From the NCBI GenBank assembly GCA_964452045.1, contig CAYVKM010000026.1:1-40889 (forward strand): DNA of 40,889 nucleotides, read 5' to 3'. The notes under the pieces were generated by a model. That model had not been told where the DNA came from. It saw only the letters and a list, made by a program, of their open reading frames with translations, and did no database searches. Origin of the DNA: CAYVKM01 sp964452045 (lineage in GTDB: Bacteria > Calditrichota > Calditrichia > RBG-13-44-9). Below are positions 25,099-33,459 of this stretch, one piece after another. Position numbers and translations under genes: made by a program. The stretch's first letter is position 1, and each line of letters starts with the position of its first letter.

Positions 25099-25737
25099 TT
25101 ATTCTTCCAGATCCCAGATTTCGCTAACCACTTTCCAGATATCGCTGGCTATTTCCTCCGTTTTTCTCATCCCGTCAATTTTGATGAATCTCTCCGGTTC
25201 TTCGTTACAAAGTTGCAGGTATCCATCCCTGGTTTTGTTAAAAAATTCCGAACCACCGCCTTCCAGCCGGTCCTGGGCATGTTTGTTTTCAATCTGCCTC
25301 TGCTCTGCCATTTCCGGTGTGATATCAATAAAAAAGGTTCGGTAAGGTTTAAGCTCGGATGTGGCAAAGCGATTCAGCTCCAGAACGAATTTTCGGGGCA
25401 GGTTTCTGCCGGATCCCTGGTAGGCGGTGGTGGAATCGTAAAACCGGTCGGCGATAACAAATCGGCCCTGCTCCAATTGTGGTAAAATCACTTCGTGAAC
25501 CAGTTGGGCCCGGGCAGCCTCATAGAGTAAAATTTCGCTGCGTTCGACCATTTCGCTGTGGCTGGGACTTAAGAGCAGCTCCCGGATCTTTTCGGAAATT
25601 GGGGTGCCACCTGGCTCCCGGACAATCAGCGGATTTATTTTATGGCTGTTTAGTCTCTCCAGCAAAATTTTTATCTGGGTGCTTTTGCCGGAAAAATCAA
25701 TTCCTTCGAATGATATAAAATTTTTGTAAATTTTCAT
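25099..25737 (-). CDS. tmk: Thymidylate kinase
   Basis: The 212-residue cytoplasmic enzyme phosphorylates dTMP to dTDP for DNA synthesis. The P-loop reads FEGIDFSGKST (residues 10-20). Other signatures are REPGGTPISEKIR, the ADRFYDSTTAYQGSGR motif with the DR(F/Y) catalytic dyad, and DITPEMAEQR before the lid region with Arg. The length is typical (about 205-215). Upstream there is only a weak GGGTGG sequence before the ATG. The 25738-25865 gap to the divergent glycosyltransferase gene holds the promoters for both. Confidence 0.94.
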   Translation of the reverse strand: MKIYKNFISFEGIDFSGKSTQIKILLERLNSHKINPLIVREPGGTPISEKIRELLLSPSHSEMVERSEILLYEAARAQLVHEVILPQLEQGRFVIADRFYDSTTAYQGSGRNLPRKFVLELNRFATSELKPYRTFFIDITPEMAEQRQIENKHAQDRLEGGGSEFFNKTRDGYLQLCNEEPERFIKIDGMRKTEEIASDIWKVVSEIWDLEE

Positions 25738-25865
25738 TTAATCCACCCAAACCTCTTGATATATTTAATTCATTAACGTTATTGAATTGTGTGAACCCGA
25801 TGGTAAGACCTTTCAGGCTTTTTATATTCATCAAAGTATATTTAAAGATTCGACAAAAATAAAGA

Positions 25866-26558
25866 ATGAAATTATCAATTGTCATACCGGTTTACAACGA
25901 AAAAAACTTTATCAGAGAAATTGTTGAGCGGGTGCGAAAGGTCTCCCTTCAGGATGTTGAGAAAGAAATTATCATTGTCGATGATTTTTCTACCGATGGT
26001 ACCCGGGAAATTCTGAAAAATGAACTAGAGCCTCTGGTTACTCGGGTAATTTACCGTGACAAAAATCAGGGCAAAGGAGCGGCTCTCCGGGCCGGGTTTC
26101 AGCAGGTATCAGGAGATATCGTCATCATCCAGGATTCCGATCTGGAATATAATCCGGCGGAGTATCCCAAACTGATTCAACCAATTCTGGACGAACAGGC
26201 CGATGTGGTATATGGCTCCCGTTTTATTGGGAGCGAACCCCACCGGGTGCTCTACTTCTGGCACTATGTCGGGAATAAATTTTTGACCCTGCTGTCTAAT
26301 ATGTTCACCAATCTCAACCTCACCGATATGGAAACTTGCTATAAGGTATTCCGCAAAGAAGTTCTTGATTCGGTTAAAATAGAGCAAAATAGATTCGGTT
26401 TTGAGCCGGAAATCACCGCAAAAGTGTCCAAGGGGAACTGGCGGATTTACGAAGTGGGTATTGCTTACTTTGGCAGAAATTATTCGGAAGGTAAAAAAAT
26501 AAACTGGAAGGATGGGCTTCAGGCAATCTGGTGTATTCTGAGATATAATCTGTTTTAA
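25866..26558 (+). CDS. Family 2 glycosyltransferase, polyprenol-phosphate mannosyltransferase-like
   Basis: The 230-residue GT-A fold enzyme starts MKLSIVIPVYNEKNF. It has the nucleotide-binding IIIVDDFSTDGT, the NQGKGAALRAGF segment and the DxD-type metal site IIQDSDLEYNP. The DMETCYKVFR and ITAKVSKGNWRIYEVGI segments are typical of dolichol/polyprenol-phosphate mannose or glucose synthases. It lacks C-terminal membrane helices, like the short soluble DPM1-type members. It probably charges a lipid carrier or adds a sugar for envelope glycans. It is the only + strand gene in a long - strand region, has no strong ribosome binding site, and is followed by an AGGATT-type small palindrome before the convergent MATE gene. 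Confidence 0.9.
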   Translation: MKLSIVIPVYNEKNFIREIVERVRKVSLQDVEKEIIIVDDFSTDGTREILKNELEPLVTRVIYRDKNQGKGAALRAGFQQVSGDIVIIQDSDLEYNPAEYPKLIQPILDEQADVVYGSRFIGSEPHRVLYFWHYVGNKFLTLLSNMFTNLNLTDMETCYKVFRKEVLDSVKIEQNRFGFEPEITAKVSKGNWRIYEVGIAYFGRNYSEGKKINWKDGLQAIWCILRYNLF

Positions 26559-26610
26559 TCGTTAAAGGATTTTAATCCTGAGGGAATGAAATCCGTTGAA
26601 AAACTGATCT

Positions 26611-27957
26611 TTAACTTCCGATCTTGAGAATTTTCCATTTTTTCCCTTTAAAACGAAAGTAGTTTAAGATGAGCCGGGAGGTCTCATCCACAGATTGGAT
26701 TCCCCACAGCCCAACCAGACCGATATGGAAAATAAATGTTAGAATGTAAGCGCTGGCGGTTTCGAAAATAAACACATTAATAATTGCCAGCCACATTAAC
26801 CAGGCCAGATCGGCGCCTCCCCGCAGATTTCCCGAAAAGACGATGTTTACTGCTTTTGGGATCTGCAGAATAGCCAACGCCAGGATCACCTTGCTTCCAT
26901 AGGCGATCACCTCCTGATTTGAAGTAAAGGCAGAGATAATCAGCTTATCGAATATCACCAGGATAACCGCGACCAGGACGGCGGCAATAAGGGCAACCCG
27001 CCCGGCTACCCAGCCAGTATGGAGTGCCATACTCTCTTTATCTGCTCCCAGATTCTTCCCCACCAGGGTCATAGACGCCAGACCGAATCCCTGGAAAGCC
27101 ATGGATAATACTGATTGGATTCTCAGGAAAACCTGATGCACAGCCAGAGGAATAATTCCCATCCGGGCGGCGAAAAAACTGAGAATCAGCTGACCAGACG
27201 CCCAGACCAATTGTTCAACTGTCGTGGGAAACCCAAGTTTAAAAAGTTGCTTAAATGTCTCAAAATTTGGCGTGGTATATTCTTTGAAAGATAGAAATAG
27301 AACAGATTTTCGGCTGCGTAAAAAATAGATGGTGGTAATCAATCCCACGGTGTGGGCGATGCCGATGGCTAGCGCAGCTCCTTTCGCTTCTAACCGGGGG
27401 AATCCTAATTCACCGAAAACCAGCAGAGGTAGAAGGATAAGATGAATTAAATTGGCCAGCACATTTACTTTCATGGTAATTAAGGTATCACCGGCCATTC
27501 GCATTATTCCCAGAGCAAGAAAATTGACAATAAAAATAGGTGCAAAGAAGGAAGCCGTTTTCAACCATTGTACACCAAATTGTTTGGCAATGGGTTCTTC
27601 TTCTTTGATAAGCCCCATGAGCTGGGTGCCTCCAAAATACCAGGTGAGGCCGATGATAATGGACAGGATGGTCCCGATCATGAGTGCCTGACCCAGAATA
27701 TGATTTGCATTCCAGTTATCGTTGGCGCCCAGGTATCTGAGAATGATGACTGATGCACCCATAACAAAAGTCAGCAATACAGCAAAGGTGAGCAGAACTA
27801 TTTGCAGGGATATCCCGACACCGGCCAGGGCTGCGGCGGAAATATGACCAATAAATATGGCTTCAATTAACCAGGTAACCGTCTGGGAAGAAAGATCGAT
27901 TACCGCCGGCAGTGAAGTTTTTAAAATATCCTTTAATGCGGAATTTTCAGATGGCAT
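26611..27957 (-). CDS. MATE family efflux transporter
   Basis: The 448-residue inner-membrane protein has 12 hydrophobic segments in two homologous halves. It shows MATE features: an early SSQTVTWLIEAIFIGH helix, an ALAGVGISLQ segment in helix 2 and PTTVEQLVWASGQ at the start of the second half. MATE proteins export cationic drugs or metabolites by sodium or proton antiport. It is transcribed after the inositol-3-phosphate synthase gene but is separated from it by about 125 bases containing a hairpin with a U-rich tail, so it may have its own promoter. The substrate is unknown. Confidence 0.92.
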   Translation of the reverse strand: MPSENSALKDILKTSLPAVIDLSSQTVTWLIEAIFIGHISAAALAGVGISLQIVLLTFAVLLTFVMGASVIILRYLGANDNWNANHILGQALMIGTILSIIIGLTWYFGGTQLMGLIKEEEPIAKQFGVQWLKTASFFAPIFIVNFLALGIMRMAGDTLITMKVNVLANLIHLILLPLLVFGELGFPRLEAKGAALAIGIAHTVGLITTIYFLRSRKSVLFLSFKEYTTPNFETFKQLFKLGFPTTVEQLVWASGQLILSFFAARMGIIPLAVHQVFLRIQSVLSMAFQGFGLASMTLVGKNLGADKESMALHTGWVAGRVALIAAVLVAVILVIFDKLIISAFTSNQEVIAYGSKVILALAILQIPKAVNIVFSGNLRGGADLAWLMWLAIINVFIFETASAYILTFIFHIGLVGLWGIQSVDETSRLILNYFRFKGKKWKILKIGS

Positions 27958-28046
27958 GCACCTATTCCGTTAACAAGTTATCTATTACTGATAGTAAAAA
28001 GTTTTCCTCTTCAGAATATCTGTCTTTTCCCTGAAAAAACAAATGA

Positions 28047-28065
28047 GGAGTAAAAATATTACTCC
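28047..28065 (-). terminator. Probable terminator after the inositol-phosphate synthase gene
   Basis: A GGAGTAA / TTACTCC stem with a 5-base loop lies 18 bases after the stop codon of the inositol-3-phosphate synthase gene. On the - strand transcript the stem is followed by TCATTTGTTTTTT, a U-rich tract. Confidence 0.6.
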
Positions 28066-28082
28066 CCAGATTTTGTTGGTTA

Positions 28083-29411
28083 TTAACGGTAATATTCGTA
28101 GTAATCTGCTCCGAGATGGGTAATTTGTTCTTCCCCCATCATGAACCGGAGTGTATTTTTCAACTTCATTTGTTGAATAAAGAGATCGTGTTCCGGATAA
28201 AGTGTGGGCAGATGCATCGGGCTTTTGTAATAGAACGACAGCCACTCCTGTATACCGGAAAATTTTGCCCGTTTGGCTAAATCCATAAACAGGGCCAAGT
28301 CAAGAACAATTGGGGCAGCCAGAATACTGTCCCGGCACAGGAAGTCGACCTTGATTTGCATCGGGTATCCCAGCCAGCCGAAAATATCGATATTATCCCA
28401 CCCTTCTTTATTGTCACCTCGGGGAGGATAATAATTAATGCGGACTTTATGATAGAAATTTTTATAGAGATCAGGATAAACATCCGGCTGTAAGATATGT
28501 TCGAGGACGGAAAGCTTACTTTCCTCTTTGGTTTTAAAGGATCCGGGATCGTCCAGCACTTCACCGTCACGGTTTCCCAAAATATTTGTGGAAAACCATC
28601 CATTGAGTCCGATTAAACGGGCCTTCAATCCCGGTGCGAGAATGGTCTTCATCAGGGTCTGACCGGTCTTGAAATCCTTACCGGAAATCGGGGCACTGGT
28701 CTCCTTGGCCAGTTCGAACATAGCCGGGAAGTCAGTGGTCAGGTTGGGTGCGCCATTAGCATAGGGGATGCCAAGTTTTAAAGCGGCGTAAGCATAGATC
28801 ATACTGGGGGCGATGCCCGGATGGTTCTCTTTCAATCCCTTCTCAAATGCCTTCAGGTCCTGGTGGACATCTTCCGCTTTTAGAAAGATTTCCGTGCTGC
28901 CGCACCAAACGGCAACAACCCGATCTAGTTTGTTGTCCTCTTTAAATTTCTGGTAATCTTCCATGAGCATCTGGGCATAATCCCACTTGGTTTTGGCATT
29001 TTTTACATAGGTGCCATTCAGTTTTTTCACGTAATCCTTACTGAAGACTCCCTTCATCGGTTTTATGGCTTCCAATTCGGGACGAATTTTATCCAGCAAT
29101 TCTTTATCCAGAACACCAGCGGTGAGGGCAGATTGATATGCATTGTCCTCAAAAATATCCCACCCGCCAAAAACGATATCCTTTAATTGGGCAAGGGGAA
29201 CAAAGTCATTTATCATGGGGACTCTGTTTTCGGTTCTTTTGCCCAGACGAATTGTCCCCATCTGGGTGAGGGATCCGATCGGCTTTGCCAGTTTATTCCG
29301 AATAGCAATTACACCTGCCATAAATGTAGTTGAAACCGCACCCATGCCCGGTGTGAGAATTCCTAATTTTCCTTTTGCCGGAGCAATTTCTACTTTTGGA
29401 AACTTTGACAT
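28083..29411 (-). CDS. Inositol-3-phosphate synthase (myo-inositol-1-phosphate synthase)
   Basis: The 442-residue NAD-dependent enzyme isomerises glucose-6-phosphate to 1D-myo-inositol 3-phosphate. It has the Rossmann glycine motif GILTPGMGAVSTT and VVAVWCGSTEIF. The active-site region SGKDFKTGQTLMKTILAPGL carries conserved Lys residues, and LNGWFSTNILGNRDG and KVDFLCRDSILAAP are family signatures. A GAAGGAG site precedes the ATG. Upstream on the same strand is a CDP-alcohol phosphotransferase, suggesting that the product feeds an inositol phospholipid rather than an osmolyte or mycothiol. Its own promoter may lie in the 145-base gap at 29412-29556, which contains no other gene. Confidence 0.95.
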   Translation of the reverse strand: MSKFPKVEIAPAKGKLGILTPGMGAVSTTFMAGVIAIRNKLAKPIGSLTQMGTIRLGKRTENRVPMINDFVPLAQLKDIVFGGWDIFEDNAYQSALTAGVLDKELLDKIRPELEAIKPMKGVFSKDYVKKLNGTYVKNAKTKWDYAQMLMEDYQKFKEDNKLDRVVAVWCGSTEIFLKAEDVHQDLKAFEKGLKENHPGIAPSMIYAYAALKLGIPYANGAPNLTTDFPAMFELAKETSAPISGKDFKTGQTLMKTILAPGLKARLIGLNGWFSTNILGNRDGEVLDDPGSFKTKEESKLSVLEHILQPDVYPDLYKNFYHKVRINYYPPRGDNKEGWDNIDIFGWLGYPMQIKVDFLCRDSILAAPIVLDLALFMDLAKRAKFSGIQEWLSFYYKSPMHLPTLYPEHDLFIQQMKLKNTLRFMMGEEQITHLGADYYEYYR

Positions 29412-29556
29412 TCTAAACTCCTTCGTATGATATTTTTCAGCACTAATCTAAAAAAACCTAAAAACAATAGCTTGATTCAAAAGAATAAACATTTTCTTAA
29501 TTCCATTTCATCAGGAAAGGATTACGGGGATTTCGGACAAATTGAAATGATCCGGG

Positions 29557-30204
29557 CTATTCCGCAACTACATCATCTTTCTTTATTTCAGGATTATTTT
29601 CTCCTCTTTCCAGCTTCCAGACATGATACATCCTTTGAATTGCGGTGAAATTTGCCAGAATGGCAATCATCCATATCACTACTTCCAGGAGATAGGGATG
29701 TATCAAAGAACTAAAACCAACGTAGACAATTCGTTCAGGACGCTGCATGATACCGACCTTACATTCGTAGCCCAGACCCTCGGCACGGGCGCGTACGTAA
29801 CTGACCATCATCGAACCACCCAGCGCCAGGAATACCATAATACTGGTTATGGGATGATCTTTCTGGACAAAATAAATAGCTGTTCCCAGAAACATGAACA
29901 CTTCTGCATAACGGTCCAAGCTGGAATCGAACAGGGCACCGAAGTTGGAAGAAAGCCCGGTTTTACGGGCAACTTTTCCATCGATGATATCGCAGAGTCC
30001 ACCGAACAGGATAAATAATCCACCTAACCGGATGTCATGTTTAGCGTAAAATATGGCTCCCACGATAGAAGCGAACAATCCGAGAATGGTAAAGTGATTG
30101 GGATGAACATTGAACCGGACGATTAGCCCGATAAAGGGATCCAGAAAATTGATAAACCATTTTTGGATTGAGTGGGGGAGAACGGTAAATCCTTTTTTAT
30201 TCAT
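29557..30204 (-). CDS. CDP-alcohol phosphotransferase, possible phosphatidylinositol-phosphate synthase
   Basis: The 215-residue membrane protein carries the complete CDP-alcohol phosphotransferase motif, D-x2-D-G-x2-A-R-x8-G-x3-D-x3-D, in DIIDGKVARKTGLSSN plus FGALFDSSLDR. It has about six membrane segments. Family members join a CDP-diacylglycerol (or other CDP-alcohol) to glycerol phosphate, serine or inositol phosphate. The adjacent inositol-3-phosphate synthase makes inositol phosphate the most likely acceptor, but this is an inference from context. The start codon overlaps the end of rsmI by eight bases, so translation is coupled. The C-terminal tail is charged and probably cytoplasmic. 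Confidence 0.9.
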   Translation of the reverse strand: MNKKGFTVLPHSIQKWFINFLDPFIGLIVRFNVHPNHFTILGLFASIVGAIFYAKHDIRLGGLFILFGGLCDIIDGKVARKTGLSSNFGALFDSSLDRYAEVFMFLGTAIYFVQKDHPITSIMVFLALGGSMMVSYVRARAEGLGYECKVGIMQRPERIVYVGFSSLIHPYLLEVVIWMIAILANFTAIQRMYHVWKLERGENNPEIKKDDVVAE

Positions 30205-30964
30205 GGCTTGAATTCCGATCTTCTGCTAAATCTGGGGTCCGATATTTTGTGCCGGCAATCAGTAAAACAATTTCACCTTTTACTTTTTGGGCAACCAATT
30301 CATTCAGTATATCCAGTGCAAAACCGCGTTTAAATTCTTCGAATTTCTTTGTTATTTCACGAGCGACCACAATATAACGATTTCCGAAAATTTTTACAAT
30401 ATCTTCTATAGTTTTTTGAATCCGGAAGGGGGATTCATAAATGATAATCGTACCGGTTTCTCCGGCTAATTCTTCCAGCCGGGTTTTTCGCCCTTTCTTG
30501 CGGGGCAGAAATCCTTCGAAAACAAATCGATCGGTCGGTAGCCCGGAGCCCACCAGAGCAGCGGTAATGGCCGAGGGACCGGGTACTGGTATAACCGGGA
30601 TATTATTCTGAATGGCCTGAACAACCAGTTTGTGCCCGGGATCTGATATCAGCGGTGTGCCGGCTTCTGAAATCAGGGCAATATTTTTTCCACCCCTCAT
30701 CTCCCCAATAATCTGAGGAATCCTTTTGTCTTCATTGTAGGAGTAATAGCTCAGAATTTTCTTTTGAATATCAAGATGGGAGAGCAGAAAGCGAGCCGTC
30801 CGGGTATCTTCCGCTAAAATATAGTCGACTTCTGCTAGAATGCGTTTGGCCCGTAGGGTAATATCCTCCAGATTACCAATGGGAGTGCTGACCAGGAACA
30901 GCGTGCCACCGGATTCTAATTTTAAGGGATTTGAAGCAAAACCGGTTTTTTTTCGCTTGGGCAA
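30197..30964 (-). CDS. rsmI: 16S rRNA (cytidine1402-2'-O)-methyltransferase
   Basis: The 255-residue SAM-dependent enzyme of the tetrapyrrole-methylase fold methylates the ribose of C1402 in the ribosomal P-site region. Motifs are LFLVSTPIGNLEDITLRA, AEDTRTARFLLSHL, ALISEAGTPLISDPG, the VIPVPGPSAITAALVGSGLP stretch and FEGFLPRKKG, all diagnostic of RsmI. A 17-residue basic N-terminal extension precedes the core. The core could alternatively start later, but no better ATG is seen. It is first in a unit with the overlapping CDP-alcohol phosphotransferase gene. Confidence 0.95.
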   Translation of the reverse strand: MPKRKKTGFASNPLKLESGGTLFLVSTPIGNLEDITLRAKRILAEVDYILAEDTRTARFLLSHLDIQKKILSYYSYNEDKRIPQIIGEMRGGKNIALISEAGTPLISDPGHKLVVQAIQNNIPVIPVPGPSAITAALVGSGLPTDRFVFEGFLPRKKGRKTRLEELAGETGTIIIYESPFRIQKTIEDIVKIFGNRYIVVAREITKKFEEFKRGFALDILNELVAQKVKGEIVLLIAGTKYRTPDLAEDRNSSHE

Positions 30965-31071
30965 GGCGAGATTTTTATCCTCACGTTTGAACCAAAATAG
31001 TGGAATCCAAGAATAATGTCAAATTATTTTCTAAATGCAGGGATCAAAGACATTTAAAGTTAAAATGTGTT

Positions 31072-31884
31072 TTAAGGTATATCCCTTCTGCTAAAATGCA
31101 GATAGGCGATGATAAAAAAGAAAATGGTGGCGCTTAAAAGAACAACGGCATCCAGTATAAAACTTTGTTCTCCGAACATGAGCTTCTGGGGTTGGTAATA
31201 GTGAAATGGATTGATTACCTGGGTAAATTCCAGAGACTCCCAGAGGGTTGCTATAAAATTGAGAAAATAGAAGATCAGGGTAATTCCGGCGGACCGGAGC
31301 CCGGATTTTCCTGCTTCCCGGCCATAAACGGAAATCAAAAGGGAATAGTTGGTTATCAGGCAAAGGAGGATCCACAGAATCAGTCCTATTTTAATCAATT
31401 GGCCAAACATTTCCATGGAAAAATGATTGAAAATGATTAACGCTGAAAAAGAACCAATCCATCCGGCAACTATTATTGCTATGAGAATTGTTGCAGAAGA
31501 TAAAGCCAGAGAGATATTCAATCGGCTCCTGCTTACCGGATAGGAGAGCAATAATTCCAAAGTGCCCGCTTCAATTTCTCCGGCGATATGCCGGGTAGGA
31601 AGAATAATCGCAACGATTCCCAGGACCATTAGAACGATCGGATGATTAAAACCAAAAGCAGCCGCCCCATCAATGGAGAGCCGGTTCATAAATTCCTGGT
31701 TAAAGATTATCTTCATTTGCGGTGGCAATTGATTCAGGATGGCCTCCATGATTGGAACGTAGTTGATGGAACTCATCAGCCAGATAATCAGGAATTGAAA
31801 GAAGGCCACCAGAACCATGGAAAATATGATTAACCCGCGATGAACTTTAAGGATATATAGGGGGTAAGTCAGATTACTGTTCAT
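31072..31884 (-). CDS. ABC-2 type transporter permease
   Basis: The start is set at the ATG at 31882-31884, preceded by GGGGGAAAG. The open frame extends upstream into the ATPase gene, but that part is only overlap. The 270-residue protein has about six membrane helices and the ABC-2 cytoplasmic loop sequence GEIEAGTLELLLSYPVSR after the second helix, which couples to the ATPase. The start lies 11 bases inside the end of the ATPase gene, so the two subunits are translationally coupled. It is the last gene of a five-gene operon (DUF362, DUF6599-like, LiaF-like, ATPase, permease). The substrate is unknown, and peptide, lipid or antibiotic export are all possible. Confidence 0.9.
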   Translation of the reverse strand: MNSNLTYPLYILKVHRGLIIFSMVLVAFFQFLIIWLMSSINYVPIMEAILNQLPPQMKIIFNQEFMNRLSIDGAAAFGFNHPIVLMVLGIVAIILPTRHIAGEIEAGTLELLLSYPVSRSRLNISLALSSATILIAIIVAGWIGSFSALIIFNHFSMEMFGQLIKIGLILWILLCLITNYSLLISVYGREAGKSGLRSAGITLIFYFLNFIATLWESLEFTQVINPFHYYQPQKLMFGEQSFILDAVVLLSATIFFFIIAYLHFSRRDIP

Positions 31885-32770
31885 CTTTCCCCCGATAATA
31901 GTAGAGGAAAACTTCTTCCAGGTCCGGTTCCGGCAGAACAATATCCCGTACAGGCAGGGTAGCGATTTTCTTTAGAATAGGTGCCAGATCGCCCTTGATT
32001 AAAAATTCAAATTCCAGGTTGTGGGATTTTATCAGTTCAGCTCCCTCGAACGCCAATTCCGGTATGGGATGACTCAGTATCAGTTTTAAGCGACGATATC
32101 GTTTCTTTTTCAAGTGCTCCAGGGTTTCCAGAGCCACCAGTGTTCCCTCCCGGATGATGGCCACCCGGTGACATATTTTTTCAACTTCCGGCAGATTATG
32201 GGAAGAGAAAAAAATGGTATTCCCCTGATCCCGGTATTCTTCCAGAAAATCATAAAATTCTTCCTGGACAATAGGATCGAGCCCGGTGGTCGGTTCATCC
32301 AGGATTACCAACTCGGGATTATGAATAAATGTCTGAATAATCCCCAGCTTTTGTCGATTTCCGTGAGACAGATGTTTGATTCTATGGTTCAGATTATTCC
32401 TGAAAGAGAGCAAATCGATCAATTTGGATTCCGGTTTTCCAGCTAATCGCCGGATTGACGAGATAAAGCTGATAAACTCTTCTACGGTCAAATGTTGATA
32501 TGCGGTAAAGTCTCCAGGCAGATAGCCGGTTCTTTTCCGAATTTCCAGAGAATTCTGGGGCAGCTCTAAACCCATCAGTTCGAGGGAGCCAGAGGTTGGT
32601 TTGAGCAGGTCGAGCATCAGCCTTATGGTGGTGGTTTTGCCGGCTCCGTTTGGTCCCAGAAAACCGAAAATCTCGCCTGCTTTCACCTCGAAATTGAGAT
32701 TTTTTATTCCAAGGCGATTGCCGTAATATTTGGTCAGATTCTTTACCTGGATGACGGTTTGATGATTCAT
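31874..32770 (-). CDS. ABC transporter ATP-binding protein (ABC-2 / NatA-like)
   Basis: The 298-residue nucleotide-binding subunit has a Walker A motif GPNGAGKTT, a Q-loop at TGYLPGD, a signature LSHGNRQKLG (a variant of LSGGQ), Walker B LVILDEPTTGLDP and the H-loop SSHNLPEVE. The C-terminal 90 residues form an extra domain common in ABC-2 exporters. The start ATG at 32770 lacks a clear ribosome binding site and lies 26 bases after the LiaF-like gene, so translation may depend on upstream ribosomes. It pairs with the permease encoded immediately downstream. Confidence 0.94.
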   Translation of the reverse strand: MNHQTVIQVKNLTKYYGNRLGIKNLNFEVKAGEIFGFLGPNGAGKTTTIRLMLDLLKPTSGSLELMGLELPQNSLEIRKRTGYLPGDFTAYQHLTVEEFISFISSIRRLAGKPESKLIDLLSFRNNLNHRIKHLSHGNRQKLGIIQTFIHNPELVILDEPTTGLDPIVQEEFYDFLEEYRDQGNTIFFSSHNLPEVEKICHRVAIIREGTLVALETLEHLKKKRYRRLKLILSHPIPELAFEGAELIKSHNLEFEFLIKGDLAPILKKIATLPVRDIVLPEPDLEEVFLYYYRGKDEQ

Positions 32771-32796
32771 AGGCTAATATTTTAAGCATTCTCTAG

Positions 32797-33441
32797 TTAA
32801 TTGTGAATCCGAATGTCCCCGAAAATATGGGAAGTTTCCAGATAAACCATTGGCATCTTTTTGGAAGATGCGGGTGAGGAATAGGTAATGTTTTTAAACA
32901 GGCCACTCTCATGTTCGCCAAAAATCCTGCTTGAGCCGCCAATGTAATTTGCTTTCACTTCCACGTGCACATTTGTGGGCATAATGATATCAATATCACC
33001 GAAGACGCCGTTTACCCGTATGGTTGCCTCGTTCTCGAATTTTGCGCCGGCAAAGTTCAGATCGATATCCCCAAAGACATTATTGGCAAAGAATTGTTCC
33101 AGATGTTGATTATCGAAACGGAGGTGAATATCCCCAAAGACGTTGTTATAGGTTTTAGTTTCGACCTGATGATAAGTTTTATTGGCAGCGGATTTTTCTT
33201 TATCAGTTGTATCCCATTCTGCTTTTTTCTGTCCGGTACCGATTGTCGAATGATAGGCAGATGCCGATTCTCTCCGGTAAAATAAGATCCGTAAACCAAT
33301 CAGGATTAAAATTACTGGCCAATAGCGGCGTAATACTTCGCCAACATCGAGATAGCCCAGATTTTGAAGCAAAAAAAGTAATCCTAGTATTATTAATATA
33401 AAACCCCAAAAATAGGCCGGAGAATGATGTGACCTTGCCAT
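32797..33441 (-). CDS. LiaF-like membrane protein with VFGDI repeats
   Basis: The start is set at the ATG at 33439-33441, seven bases after GAGGAG. A GTG immediately before it is the alternative. The 214-residue protein has two N-terminal membrane helices (about 10-28 and 40-55; FILIILGLLFLLQN is typical of LiaI/LiaF N-termini). A polar linker and a beta-repeat domain follow. The sequence (V/I)FGDI recurs four times at residues 101-105, 122-126, 146-150 and 206-210, each starting a beta strand pair, as in a solenoid. LiaF proteins sense cell-envelope stress and inhibit a histidine kinase, but none is encoded here. Its position directly before an ABC-2 exporter suggests envelope stress or antibiotic response. 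Confidence 0.85.
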   Translation of the reverse strand: MARSHHSPAYFWGFILIILGLLFLLQNLGYLDVGEVLRRYWPVILILIGLRILFYRRESASAYHSTIGTGQKKAEWDTTDKEKSAANKTYHQVETKTYNNVFGDIHLRFDNQHLEQFFANNVFGDIDLNFAGAKFENEATIRVNGVFGDIDIIMPTNVHVEVKANYIGGSSRIFGEHESGLFKNITYSSPASSKKMPMVYLETSHIFGDIRIHN

Positions 33442-33459
33442 CACAAAACTCCTCTGTTT

